Assembly (NCBI GenBank): GCA_026874595.1
Contig: CM049310.1
Coordinates: forward strand, 43,899,558-43,963,557
DNA: 64,000 nt
Source: Sipunculus nudus
Taxonomy: Eukaryota; Annelida; Sipuncula; Golfingiida; Sipunculidae
Reading direction: 5' to 3'
Shown here: in pieces, positions 35,139 through 50,100 of the stretch
Position numbering within the stretch: the first letter of the stretch is position 1
Layout: the number at the start of each line of letters is the position of its first letter
Program-made: the position numbers and the translations under genes
The notes under the pieces: generated by a model
The model's database searches: none
What the model saw: only the letters and a program-made list of their open reading frames with translations
Told to the model about the DNA's origin: nothing

Positions 35139-35197
35139 ATGCCTGCGAAAACGGATGACGAATGCAGGGTCATCGTACCCGACCATGTTTATGAGGG
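35139..35197 (+). CDS. DNMT1: DNMT1 exon 1 (start codon)
   Basis: The ATG opens with MPAKTDD, close to the MPART start of vertebrate DNMT1. The donor GTGAAT follows after 59 nt (phase 2). The frame then meets a TGA just past the donor, so splicing is required. Residues 1-20. Confidence 0.85.
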
Positions 35198-38100
35198 GTG
35201 AATAACATTGTTTCTTAGAATTCTGATTTAAAAACAGTTGTTGATTTATGTCTTTTAATCATATAATATTAATAATCATTAGATCTAATTTCTATCCTCC
35301 CAAGACTGTAATAGTATCATCACCAACTTTTCTCCAGTGGTCAGTGGCAACCTAGTGTGATTTCCCTTCTATAACAAAATATGTTACCATTCGCCTTCAT
35401 ATGTTGCTGTATATAGTATACACAGAAACTTTCATATAATATGTTGTATATTATAATTATAAAAATTTTTTACCGTACTAATCAGGAAGGTTCAAGATTT
35501 CCTCATATGTATTCACGACTAGTTCGCCATCGGAACTTCGACTGTGACTCTCACAAAGCCTTGATTGTATGTAGCCAAGCCACTAGGGGGCTTCAGCAAT
35601 TGTAGTTTCCATAGTTACTATAAATAGTTATATGCTATTAACGGACCCACATTTGTGTCATGCAGACCTTGTTATGTGAATTAATCGTGCTCAATTTTGC
35701 ATTCATAAAAAACATTTAACAATTCTTGATTTTTATAATACCTCCAGTCAGTCCTGAGCTAGTAATACTTTAAATTAAATCCTGAGCTACAGTTGTGTCA
35801 ACAGCAGGTGACTGTAATGTAACTGCAAATTATTTTTAACAGGACGGTTCCATTTGATCATATGCGTCATTATGATTTTGTCATAAATCTTCAGGTTTTA
35901 TGCCTGGTGTTCGTTAAAAAATATTCTGTGTTTCATTTATTTTTCATGCCTGTGTACTTGCCAAATGTTCCAGGTTCCCCTTGCGACCTTCACAGGAATT
36001 TGTCAGGAAATTATAAAATAGATTTCTGTTTTTTACATCACTTTGAGCTTCTTCATAATAACCTGGAAAAGTGACATAATCTAGAAAATACTTGGGTGAA
36101 TGGTCCTTGTATGTCAGCATCGACACCAGATGTACACAGAAATAAAAGTACTTGTGTTTACCCTGCTGTGGCAGTTTCTTTTGCTGAGGAAGTTGCTCCC
36201 ACAGTCCTGTGTAACTGAATACATCCATTGAGAGATCAGCTCGATCTAAACGTTTTCTTTTTTTAATGTGATTCTTTGCTCATTTTCTTATTTTAACTGC
36301 AAACTCGTATCTAGATCCATATTCTCATGATGCAAGCATTATTTTTGTCCCCCTGTGCATCTTTAGTGATGACTCATGGAAATCCCCCACAGGGGTATCC
36401 CATCATGCATTGTGTTTCTATTTTTGGCACAATAGGAAGTGTGTATTTTAACATATATTTAGATATCCTGACAATTACTTTCACTGTTTTCTGTGTTGGT
36501 TTCCAGCCAGTTTTATTTTTTTCAGGGATTTTTGGTTTGTTTGTACAAGAATCGTGAGGAATTCTTTTTAGTAAATGTTGTGGTTTATGGTCAGACAGTT
36601 ATGCTGTCAGGTAATTTAAAGATCGTTTGTGCATGTTTATTATGAATATGGTCATATATATTTATTTTCTTTTTTATTATGTTCAATTTATGTCAGTTTA
36701 GTTCATGCTGATACAGGTTTCATATAAAACTTTTCAACTGAAAACAAATGCATCTGTTATGCTCTTTTTTGATTATAGATGCAAGTCCCTCCCGATGAAA
36801 ATGTTAATGTTTTAAATCATATTGTTATATAAAACAATTTATTTTAGCTCAGCTGACTGTAAGACAAATTTATAAGCTTTAGTGATGTCTGTCACATTTT
36901 GCAGCCACATTAAATACAGACATGAATATTTGTATGTTTGAAATATAAGTAACTATTATATTAAAATATATTGTTATTTATATATAACAATACCTCAGTT
37001 TTCATGATTTTAGGAGATTTTTAATTGTTTAACTTTGCAGGAGTCCACTGTTTGACAGTTTGAATATAAGACATAAAAATCATAATTATCAGTATAGGCC
37101 TCCTGGTTAAACTTTAAATTTTACCTGTTGTTGATCCTGAACAGTTTTCAGCTGCTCAAGATGTGGTACCACTTTAATATCATTGTTCAGTTTTAAACAA
37201 GTTGTATTTTATTTTTTAGACTACAAAGGGCAGTCATGGTAACATGTCAGCATAGGAAGAAAGTTTATTATTGAATCATGCTATTGGAATTACGTGCTTT
37301 ATTCAATAATATTTTACAGTGTTATGGTTCCATCTCCTCAGCTTAATATCATTACTCATGGGTCAATTGACCATTCATATTAAAGTCAAAATGACAAATT
37401 ATTGATCTTAAACTGAATTTACTATCATTGCCCATGTGTCCTATTGGCAGTTTTTACTAGAATTTATAAGTTATAGCTTTATTTTATATATTAAGATTTA
37501 ATCTGAACTTGACATATCAGTGCAATGGTGCAATAAGAAATGGTGCAGTAAGTGTATTTACTGTACACAAGGCACTAAGAATTAACAGTAAATCTTCTGA
37601 ACTGAAAAACTGAGTGATCAGAAGGAAGGTAGTGTTTTGCCTCATATACACATACAAGTCTCATGCAATTTTCACATGGGACATACTCCAGTGAGATGTC
37701 TTATTTATAGTTCTTGAAAAAACTAAACAATGACAAACAAAGTTTATCACTTGGGTATTAAAAAAAGTAAAAGGGAAAAAGGCGAATTAATGTAGTAGTA
37801 TAACTAAACAAAAGGTTAAATAACATGGTAAGTTGCATTTTTAATGAGCATGATAATAATGCTTCCTTCATTTATAGGTTGGAAAGTCTAGAAAATGAGC
37901 TGAAAGAAGAAATCGTCACCAGCAGGGTAAGCAGATTATTACCATTGAGCTGGAAATTAGTCGAAAAGGCAATTCCTCTGATATTTTGAAAAACTTGTAC
38001 AATAAAGCTAAGGACTGTCTGCTGTTTCAAGAATCTAAGAGCATAATTATTAATTAAATACTAAAAAAATTAGAATGACTAATAAATATTAATTTATTTA

Positions 38101-41100
38101 CTGCTGTAAGTATGTGAAGATCATTCAGACTAGCAGGCAGCCATATATCCAGTCATATTACTGGGCATCTTTCCTGGAAATTCAGACAAATGGGACAACC
38201 TAGTTAGAGCATTAACAAGAAAATAATGTTCATTTTCTACTTTGGAGCAAATTGATATATTTGGGATTTTGAATTTGTCTCTGCACAGAATTGGTTAATT
38301 ACTCAGACTCCGATCTTAGTCCAGCTGAATCTAGAGTACATATTAACTGTGACCACTTGAAAGGTTTATTTTAATCCAAAGATTAAAACACATGACAAAC
38401 ATAACAAAAAGCTAATTTGTCACAGATTTGATCCCATAATACTTGACATAGCTTTGAATTTGGCAATCAAGAAAACATACTAACTTGTAAATGATCTTTT
38501 ATCTCCCATGTTATGTAAACTAAAACCAAGCTTAATTGGGGCTAAAATTTAACCTGTCTGATTTTTGAAATGGAAAGATACTCATACACACTCTATAGAT
38601 AGATATCAGTGAAGGTTTATATATACTGGTCTCTGTGTTGGGTATTCACTTTCTAATCCCTGTTTCATGAATTTTCACATGTCTAAACATTGTGGTGTCC
38701 TTTTTTTCTGTGATACAGGGTTACTGGAGGAAGAAATGCAAGCTGTTGAAGCCGCTATTGCCTGACGCGACCCAGCAGAAACTTGACTCCCTGGACGATG
38801 AGCTGAAAGAAGAAGAGATAACAGAGGTATGACAATCAGACATGCATTTTGTCAAACAAGAAATTAGTTGGCGTTTAATTTAAAAATTTTGATATGTGAA
38901 CATAACATACATAACATAAAGATTAATGTAAAGTATAAATCCAATCAAGACCATAACCATTGCGGAGTCTTACCACTCAGGAGCCCCCAAAAGGCACTGG
39001 GTTTTGAGTGAAACATAACCATGGGGCACTGCCTCCCCATGCAGCCTCACACTGGGTGGGGGCATACAATGAAAAATCTCAGTGCCTCAACTGAGATTCG
39101 AACTCACAAACTCCATGCTTTGAGTCTTGTGTTCTCCCCAAGACCACAGAAACTGGGATCAGCTACCTTATTACTGCAGCTTATGTCAATACAATGTCAA
39201 TACAAAAATACTAATTCTAAGAAAAATCTTTGTGACCTGTAAAATAGAGATAATGATCATCTGCAAAGTTTTAAAAAATTGCAAGAGCTAAAAGTAATAA
39301 AAATTATCTAATTTCCTTGTTAAGTTTTCATTTTGTAAGATATCTTCATGTTTCTGAAAGAAACTAAATCGGGAGAACCAAAATTTTTGTTGTTTTTGCA
39401 TTTTGGAAGCTTAATATTATTTTTTCTTTTTACAGAAAGGTTACTTTAAGAAACTAGAAGCTCTTTTTGAATCCATCAAGGCTGTCTCCAAGGGGGAAGA
39501 ACAACAGGATAACCATGCAAAAAATACGCACAAAGATACAGAATCTAGTGAAAATGGTAAAATATCAGGCAGCAGCTCCACAGATACACCAGTCCAAAAT
39601 ACTGGAAATGGAAGTGGAGATAGTAAAGAAACTATTGCAAAAGATGATGGTGATGCTGATAAGGAAACAAGCAATGGAACAAAAGTATCAACAAGCAGTG
39701 ACACTGTGAACCAAGACACAGAGAATGGTGAAAACAGTGTAAAAGAAGTGAATGGAAGCCATGCAGAAGATTCCATGGAAATTGATGAACAGCAAGAGGT
39801 CTGTTGAAATCATATTTTTTGAAAGAAAACAAATATGGTGGCAGAGTCCAGAGTAAATATAATATTATGCAAATGTGTGAACAAATTTTTAAGATGGTCT
39901 GTAGACATCCACATCAGCATTGTCTGTAGTCATTGTCTGTGTTATTTCTTGTCAACTTTTGAATGATTCAGCGTCTTTTCATGAAATTCAGACAAGGTCA
40001 AATCGGCCGAAATAAATAATTTTTGTAAACCCCATGACTTTTTTTTTCTTTAAATGTGAAACACTAATTGTTTCATCCAAGTTCTTTGAAGAGTTCAGAA
40101 ACTGGTGACCTTGACCTACATCTTCAAGGTCAGATCAGCTGAAATAGAAATTATTTGTGAACACTGTAACTTTTGAATCACTCAATATATTTTTATTAAA
40201 TTCGATTCGAAATGTTAATACCAGAATCTCGGACATGATTAAAAAAATTAGTGACCTTGACCTTTATCTTCAAGGTTAAATCTGCTGAAATAGAAATTAT
40301 TTGTAATACTGTGACTTTTGAAGTAGTCCATATTTATTTCCTTAAATTTGGGGATGGGAGGCTCATAGGGAGGGGAGGCATATCTCTTTTTGCATTGCAA
40401 AAACAGCCTCCTTCTAGGTAGAAATAGATTTAATAGTATATCTGAGAAAACATGTAAACCTTCATGCTTGCTGATTGTGATCTAGGACATATATTCATTT
40501 AAAAATAAACATAACACAGACACAGCTTCAGTTTGTAAACTGGTAAAAAATATAACAGAATTAGAGATGTCATCACCAAAAAAAACATTGCATCCATTAT
40601 GCATAACAAATATTTGCAGTTTTAAAATTGTGTATGTAGTAATGGACAAATTATAGATATTGTGAATGTTTCCTCTGCAGGATACTGAACCAAGTCCAGG
40701 ACCATCCAAAAGCAGCAAGAAGAGGGTGAACAGGGATGTGAAAACCGAGGAAACACAAGGCATGTATCAGCATCTAACATATCATTATAGTCTTTTCTAC
40801 ACCCCCTGTCCACCTGATTTTTAGCTCAGCTGACTGTAAGTCATCTGAGCTATAGCCATCACTCTTTGTCCATTGTCTGTCTGGCCATTAACAGGGCACA
40901 AAATGTAACCGCTGGACCTGGAATCTTCTCACTTTACATCCAGAGAGGTCCATAAAATGTCTTCTTTGAAACCTGGAATTAGGTCTCTGTTACCCATATT
41001 CTTTCAGCTATCATGCTCCGAAGCCCCCCCTCCCCCCCAAAAAAAAAAAACTGCAAAATTTGATACAAAAGCTCCAATATCTGAACAACTAATGTATTGA

Positions 41101-44100
41101 TCACCATGATTTTTTGCATGGATATTGATCATGGAGTGTTTCATCAGTTTCTGCAGACTGGTGGCGCTACCTGTTTTTTTTCATTTTTTACCATTTTTTT
41201 CTCTATTTTTGAGACCTAAAATGATGCTGTCATCTGTGTATAGGCAAAAATCTTAATGACTGGACTTTGAATCTGATGCCTGTCATGCAGGGAGGCCCAT
41301 GAAAAGTCTCCTTGGAAACCTGAAGTAGGTCTATGTTACCAAAACCTGTGAGCTATGGGTCTTAGAATTACCTCCCAGAATAACTAAAAATTTGATACAA
41401 AAGCTCCAGTATTTAAAAAACTATTGCATTGATCACCCTGATTCTTTGCATGCATATTCATCATGGAGTGTTTCATCAGAAGAGTAAAACTTCACCAGGT
41501 GTGAAATTGACTATTAATTCCAGTTATTAATTATAGCTTAGATTGTAATTAGCATAATGATATTGTTTCTCCCTCATTCAACCAACAGTGTGTATGCTTT
41601 ATTTGAAAAGATGTTTTTATTTTATCAAATTTACTAAATCTTTTATTTTATTTTGGTGAATAAAATTAAGCTTGTCCTGAAAACTCCAATGTACAAAACT
41701 TTTTAATAGGAATTCAAGGAATAATTTTGTAGATGCCATGTTGTGGCATTATTTTATTTTACATTCAGTTTAAACATTTGATTTAAAAATAATAAAATAT
41801 ATGTGTATGCATAATATGACCCAATGTGAGCTACAATCTGGATATATAATGATTGCAACTTAGAATTCTAATATTTTAACTTATATTTTCACTTTTATAT
41901 TACAAATTTATAACACTTGTAAATAAAAAAAATGAATCAGATAAAAACTATTAATGAAAAAAGTGGATATATTAAAAAAAATAGGCTTATATATAAACTT
42001 AAATGCATTATTCCTTTGAAAGTGAAATGAAGGTATTAGTCCATTCTGTTCACTTGCCTGTCCATCTGTAAATTTTTCATATGCATCACAGTATCTCAAA
42101 ACTTTTACTGTTTTTCTTCATGACAGTCTTGTCAGAGTATTAGTTTGCAATCATATATTGAGAACTTTACTATAACCAAGTAGGAGGGCCCTTTCCTCTT
42201 AGCTTCTCATATGCTTATATGAATATAAAACATTACAATAGAATATTTTTCATATTTTGCATTTGCAAAAATTTCAAACTTTTGTCATGACCTATGGGTC
42301 CTTTGTTTATATTCTGGATTCTCAACATCATTGTTTGGCTAAAACTGAATAAATACCAGACATGGTGCAAATACTTTGCAAATGTATATGAATATGAATA
42401 TGAATATGAATATGTACTCCATTATAAAATTTCTTGCATAAGAATGGGAATTCAGGTAAAAATGAAAGTATTTGAATACCAGTGCAAATACTTTCAAAAT
42501 GTATTCATGAATGCATATATTCTATAATATTATTTTAATAATTAGTTCAGTTATATTTTATTAAAAAAATCATATGATTCTCTTATTATTTTTAATAAAT
42601 ATTATATTGGCACACCATTTGTTATTAAATTTTAATAAATAGTTAAACTCTTTTATTTTATGTGCTGCTTATAAGTTATATGGCCAGGTCAAAATCTGTG
42701 ACAATAGCACTCCATTTGTTAATAAAATAAATGAAATCAATCCTCTTCCCTGTCTCCAAAATTACTATCAAAATCATACATAAGCTAAACACCAACAACT
42801 CATAATAAAGCTTATATTTATTACCACACAAAACCAGCATATGCCTCTTTCCCAAATCATATTTTTTATCATATATAACAGCTTAGCGCTGTGACCCATG
42901 GGTCCCTTGTTTAAACAAATAGTGCGCCGGATGACTATATTCTTCTATAATGTCGTTTGCTTTCTTCAACAATCGTGTTTGAAATAAGGAGTCAACTGTG
43001 GGTAAAGGAACCCCAATGATCCTCTCAGCTGTTCTAGCTACCCTTGAAAGACGGTTCCTTTCCTCCACCGTGATACTGCCTCCCCATACAGTGACTGACA
43101 ACGTCAGGACTCCCTGAATTGACGCCCGATAAAACTTTAATAAAATTGGTTGACTGAGCCCGAAATCTTTTAGGTTTCTTAGAAAGAATAAACGTTGTTG
43201 TGCCTTCTTTACGCAGTAATTAACATTTTCGGCCCACTTCAAATCAGAAGAAATAAAAATTCCTAAAAATTTAAAACAGTCAGCGATTTCAACCTCGGAG
43301 CCTTCAATTACTAAGGGTAATATTTCAGTTTTCTTCCGTCTAAAATCAATTATCATCAGGATATATTGTCAACATGTCAGTTGGCGGAGTGTCATGACCC
43401 ATGGGTCACTTGTTTATGATTATATCTACAAAAGACAAACTTGCAAAACAAAATTTGCATCAATAGCATAAAGAGGCAAAAAATGCTAATTTTGGTACCT
43501 TACCTACTCACAGTATAAATATTATTTACTTTACGGCCTGGTTGACATGTCTCGTATATATATATGTGGTTCATGTCATCCCTAATAAATGACCATTGTT
43601 TTTTCCTCCTTAAATATGGATATAAAGAAATGTGATGTAACAGTGAAGCGCATGCACACTAGGAATACAAGTTTCACTGTAAAAAGAGGTCAGCAGCTCT
43701 TGATTATTGGTTCTGTGAATGTTGGTGTCTCTATAGTGTGTCACATCTATTATGACGTCATCACTATTCACTGATTTTCCCCATTTCATAGGTTAGAGGC
43801 AAGATGTTGCTTCAGAATAGACAAGTTACTCATAAAATGGTTTTCAATTTTTATTGGCATAAGGTCGGCTGTTATTTCCATAATAGTTGATTACGCTTTT
43901 TCCTCTTTCTGCCCTAAGGTAAAAAAATTTTGGCATTCTTTGATTTGCAAAATAATAATCGCGAAAAAAACAGGTGGACAGAGGTATGGACTAGCCATAT
44001 CATCAGCCAGCAGGATGTTGAAGTAGTAGACAGAAACAAACTGACAGCCAGTGGGCAAACATATTGTTTATTAATGATTACAGATATGACACAATGGCTT

Positions 44101-47100
44101 TATCAATTAAATGATTTAGGCATAAATAGTTTTAATGATGTTATTAAGTAGTTTTAGAAGTATCTGTAAATTTCATTCATTCAAAGAGATCATAAATGTT
44201 TGTCTTAGTTTCAGGAAAAACTGGTGAATTCAGAATCTTTTTTATGTTTTTGTTTCTTAATTTTGATTCAGGTGAAACCCCTTCAAAGAAATCAAAGTCC
44301 AAAAAGAAATCTCTTGAAAACCAGCCCAGTATCATGTCCATGTTTAGTGCAAGGTAAGTACAGTCCAGCATTATTTAAATTGAAATTTAATTAAGAAATT
44401 CCTTGTACCAAGACTCAGATGACGTAATACTTCATACTTTTAAAGCTTAAGATTACTGTTTTTGTCTTTTTGTTCTTGAGCATTTCAAAATAACGATATT
44501 CACGAAAAGGAAATTAATGCAAAAATAAAACCTTCTTGAATAATATGCCCCATCTGTAGACTCTGGTGAACAGTCCTTTATAATACAGCCTTATTGGCAT
44601 CTCATGTCCATTATCCATAAATGTTGAAAGACATTTACAGTTTGTTATCTGTAATCCAAATATTGATATTATAAAGAATATCAGATCTTTGATATTATCT
44701 GCTTTTAATGGACAAGTATTTTCTTTACTTAGATTTTTCATGTTCTCATAGGTTTTTGGTCAAAATTATAAGACTGTGCATAAATTAAAATTTTAGTATA
44801 GTAATGACTGTACTCTGTGTATATTACTGTATGGGAAGACTGAAAATGGAACTCTCATGAAAAAGTGAAAATTGTTAAGTTACCCTGCGAGTTTGAGCCA
44901 ACCACAGTGTAGTTTAACAGAATGCAGTTAAAATGATATAAAACACAAACATTTGAATTTTGATTGAATACTCTAAGCCAGCATTCCAAGTGGGTGTGTA
45001 GAATTTGTAAGTGCTAGATTTATCAGTATCAGTGCCTAGTGTATGCTTTATGATCTGCATAATTTGTGAGCAACAAAATAATCATTGCCGATAAATGTGT
45101 ATATAATAATACTGAGTTACAGATTACTGACTCCAGACTTAAGTGAAGACTATTTAAGTGATAGTATATGGAAGTTTGGATGCTGATTATTGCAGTTCTT
45201 CCAAGAAGAGGAAGTCTGAGGATGCTTCAAAGAATGAAGTGAAAGACAAGGATAAGGAGGAAGATGTGGTTGTCAAGACAGAGCCTGAGGAGGAGCAGGC
45301 TGAGAAGAGACAGAAGCTGGAGGGAGAGGCAGAGGATGTAGAAGATGAAGATAACAGGTGAGGAGTCATGGAAACCTTATAGATAATTTTGTTGGTGTAG
45401 AATTTAATGATTCTGTTTTAAAATCAGTTTGAGAGTTGACAGTTTTGTTGTTTTCACAATGTGCCTCACTTAGGAAGACACAAATATTTTGGTTGAATCT
45501 GCTAACACAGTGAGCCTTTAATAAGGCAGGATACTCAAATAAACAAAAAACTGATACAGAAACTGAATACCACAGTAATGGTTAAAGCTAAATGGTCTTC
45601 CCATACAGTAAACCTGTTGGTGTTCAATAAGGCACTCGAACACGACACAAAAGTACAGGGCAGGGTGGAAGGGGACATATATCATCCAAGTTTAAACAGG
45701 AATAACACTTTCGTACCATGCCCAAATTCATTTATAGTAGGATATAAATTTATTGCTGTCTTATGATATATATTTATATTCTGTGAAAAGAAGATTCAAA
45801 ACTTAACCAATTGTGCTGCCTGTTCCTCCCTGAAAATATTGATTTTCAAAGTCTCATGCAACAATAAAGATCAGGCCACCTATAAGTGAAGAGAAGACAA
45901 AGAAAAATTAATGATTTGCAGTTAATAAGATAACCATGTTCTCTGAAACAGTACTTCGCTTTTCATTCATACTTTTTCATTTCAGGTCCCTCCGCCCAAG
46001 ACCAGAGAAGGCAGAATCCCCTGACGTAAAAATTAAAACACAGATGGAGGCTGATAAAGTGGCTCCCACGAGATGTAATCACTGTCGTCAAATCCTGGAT
46101 GATCCAGATCTACGCATGTTCCAAGGAGATCCTGATGATTCTGTAAGCAAATAAGAGCTGTTTCTATAACTAAGGCCCAGGACAGGCAGCTGTATATCTG
46201 TGTATATGTCACATACCTTCATAAAGAGGGTTTGAATAGACCATCATATGTCCCAACAACTGAACCTGATTCCAATTAGCAATGTCAAACAAAAACATTT
46301 GTGAAGTGTAGGGTTGTTCCTTTTAAAAGTAATGAAAGTTGGGATTTGGGAGGGCTGTATGTCAAATGACCTTGCCTACTGGAGCAGTTTTCTGACCACT
46401 TTGTTAAGCCCTGACAGAGAACAATCATCATGTTAATTTCTTGACATGAAATAGTGAAATAACTGAAAAGAAAACATTTGCTTTACTGTTGTTTTCACGG
46501 AAAGCCTGGAATTCCAGGCACATTTTCTTTTTAAAAAAAAATTATTTATTTATTAAATATTTATACCCTTGCTACTGGCGCAGTTGTTTTATTTTCATTT
46601 TCAGTAGAATTATGTTTTTATATCATCATGCTCTAAACCAACTAATTTATCTGTATGTTTCAAGCTGGAGTATTCTTTAATTAGTTTCTTATGAAATGTA
46701 GGGCAAGAGAGAATAAGTACAAGTTTTGGAAAATATCCAGTCAGGATCTTCTTGAAATGTTTTGCTGCAGTAGCGCCAAAAAATTCACCACACCATTTCA
46801 TTAGCCTGTTAAGAAGAAACTTATTTTGAATTGCAGTGTATTGACTTTTCCAGGTAGAAGAATTCATTATGCTGACAAACCCCAAGTTGTCTGTGTTTAC
46901 TGGAGATGAAGCAGAAGTCCATGAGTACGACGAGAGGCCACAGCATAAGATCACTCAGTTCAGGTCTGTGGTGTGTCAGTCCAGCTACTCTTAATAATGG
47001 GCAAGAAGCCTTGTAGATATTTCTTTAGACCAAAACATATTTTTATTATGCCCCCGCCACAAAGTGGCCGGGGCATTTAGTTTTACCCATGTCCGTCCTT

Positions 47101-50100
47101 CCGTCATTCCAAAATAAAACAGTTGTACGGACTTTTTTTTGCAATGCCTGCAGATATTGGCCTGATTTTTGGTGTGTGGGCAGATAATGACCAGTTACAG
47201 ATCGAGTTTGCGTTTTGTCCCGGTTGACCTTCTTTTGACCGTTTAACGGCTCCTAAACTTAGAAAATTTCATGAAAAATAGAAATTTTCATGACAAATAC
47301 ACATGTACGGACGTTTTTTAGCAATGCCTGCAGATATTGGCCTGATTTTTGGTGTGTGGGCAGATAATGACCAGTTACAGATCGAGTTCGCGTTTGGTCC
47401 TGGTTGACGTACTTTTGACCGTTTTATGGCTCCTAAACTTAGAAAATTTCATGAAAATTAGAAATTTTCATGACAAATACACATGTACAGCCGTTTTTAG
47501 CCCTCAGCTCATAGGCTGATGGGCTATTGTCATCACCCAAGCTGTCCGTCTGTCCATCTGTCTGTCCGGGGTCTGTCCGTCCGTCCGTTCCGCATCTGTT
47601 AACTTTTACCTTGTGAGCGGGATATCTCTAAAAGGATTCACCGTTGGAATTTTATTTCATCAGTGAAGATGTATATCGATAAAATCTTGGTCAAGTTTGA
47701 AGATGGGTGACCTTGACCTATTTTTAGCTCAGCTGACTATAAGTCATCTGAGCTATAGTCGTGGTCCATTGTCCGTCGTCCGTCCGTCCGTCCGTCCGTA
47801 GATGTGGCACGTTTTGAAACCGTAAGACTTAGGAATCCAAAATTTGGCATAATGTTAGCTGTCCCCAAGATCTCCTACCAAGCCGAAAACTGGGTCTTTG
47901 CGACTTTGTTCCTTTGAGAAATTAAGGAAAAACCTCAATTTTTTATTAAAAACCTATTTTCACACTTTAGGGCTGCCTAATATCAAAACCACTCATCTGT
48001 TTTTCCTCATATTTACCATAAATATTCCTCTATATAGTTCCTATGTACATGCCTGAAATTATGTCTGTATTATATAATTTAAGAAAGTTATGGGCCAGAA
48101 CATAATGCATTTTGTAAAAAATCAGGAAAGATATTTGATCACTTAACACAAAACTTGTTAAAGCTATGGACTTTTTTTCAAGTAATATAACTTTAATTAA
48201 TCAAAATTAAATTGTATACCCAAAATTAGATGAAAATCTTTTAAATTTTTTAAAATATTAATAAAAATAAAAAATTGGTACCTTAAATTTTGCCTAACTT
48301 TGACCATGGCACGTTTTTTTCCTGTTAGTACTGTGGATTTAATTTTCTCAGCATGTTTTTGTTAGCATTTTGTCTGTTAACACCAAAAATTTGAAACCAG
48401 TTGATCAAAAACTGTAGATTTTATTCAAGTTTACAAGCACCATGTAACATATTGTTTACATCAGGCTAGTGTTACGCAGTTTGCAAGAGCTCAGCTCCCC
48501 AGCTTAAGCTCTCAGTTCCTAAAATTTGGCATAAAATTAGATGTCTCTAAAATTCCCTACCATGCCAAGAATTTGGTCACTATGACTTAATACCTTTGAG
48601 ATATTAATGAAAAACTTCATTTTTCAATTAAAAACCCGTTATTACACTTCAATACTGCCTAATATCAAAACCACTGATCTGACTTTAATCATATATAATA
48701 TACATGTTTTTCAATACATTCTCTGTGCACATGCCAGAAATGATGTCAGTATTGCGTAATTGTTTTAAGTTATGGGCCCAAACATAATGCACTTTGTAAA
48801 AAATCAAGAAATATATTTACTCCCTTAACAAGGGGCTTGCTGAAGCTAGAGATTTTTTGTCAGGGATGTAAGATTATTTAATCAAGATTTAATTGAATAC
48901 CCAAAATTAGTTCTGAATTTTTAAAATTTTATAAGTTATTAGTATAAATATAAAATTAGTACCTTAAATTTTGCCCAACTTTGACCATTTCACTTTTGTT
49001 TAATGTGAGCTCTGTTTATATAATTCTCATATCATGCACACACAAGGATTTCAGCTTTTTAGTTTAGAAAGCTGAAAGAAATTGGCCAAAAATTGTAGCT
49101 TTTATTAATGTTTTTATGAGACCATGTCAGACCTTGGCTCTCTCCAGCCACTCTTGAGTCACCTGTATGTTGACCTTGTTGAACTTTCAGCAAATTATGC
49201 ACGCTTGAGGCGAGGCAGATACCGGGCAGCAAGGCAGCTTATGGCCAGCCACAGTTGATCCAGGTGTCCAACACAACTCATCAAGTAGTTTTAACCAACA
49301 ACATAACAATAAATTAATAAATTTTTATTGGTTTTTAATAACAAATTAAAGAAAAATAGAAAAGGAATTTGTTAGTTTATATTAATAGGGAAATAACTTG
49401 CAGTTACTGATGATATAAGAATCTTGTATTGATGGATAGAATGTCACATATTCCAAATAACACCATGCAGTCACCTATGGCATTTTTCAGTTCAATTTTA
49501 ATAATAAAAAAGTAAATCATATTATTCATTACTAATCATTAGGGATCATATGAAGGAAATTAATGATAGACAAAGATGCAGTTGATAATATTAATCTAGA
49601 TTCCTACTGTGTCTAGTGTGTACATTGATGTGAAATTAGTCCAAAATAAATATATCACATTTATTTTTTTTTTAATATAAATAAAAGCCATAAAACCAGG
49701 TACTTATGATCATTATTTAAATGTGTGAATTTTGTACATTCTGGATTCTCAACACCATTGTTTGGTGAAAACTGAATAAATACCAGACATGGTGGGAATA
49801 CTTTGCAATTGTATTTAAATACAATTATGAATATGTACTCCATTATAAAATTTCTTGCATAAAGAATGGGAATTCAGGTAAAAATGAAAGTATATGAGTA
49901 CCAGTGCAAATACTTTCCAAATGTATTCATGAATGCATTCATGAATATATTCTTTAATATTATTTTAATAATCATTCAGTTATATTTCATTTTAAAAATC
50001 ATACGATTCTCTTATTATTTTTAATAAAAATTATATCTGGGACAATATTTGTAATTTTTTTTAATAAATAGTTAAACTCTTATACTATATGTTCTGCTTA

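Noticed and set aside
39441-39776. 111-codon frame opposite DNMT1 exon 4
   Set aside because: Shadow of the coding exon, whose splice sites and alignment fix the plus strand.
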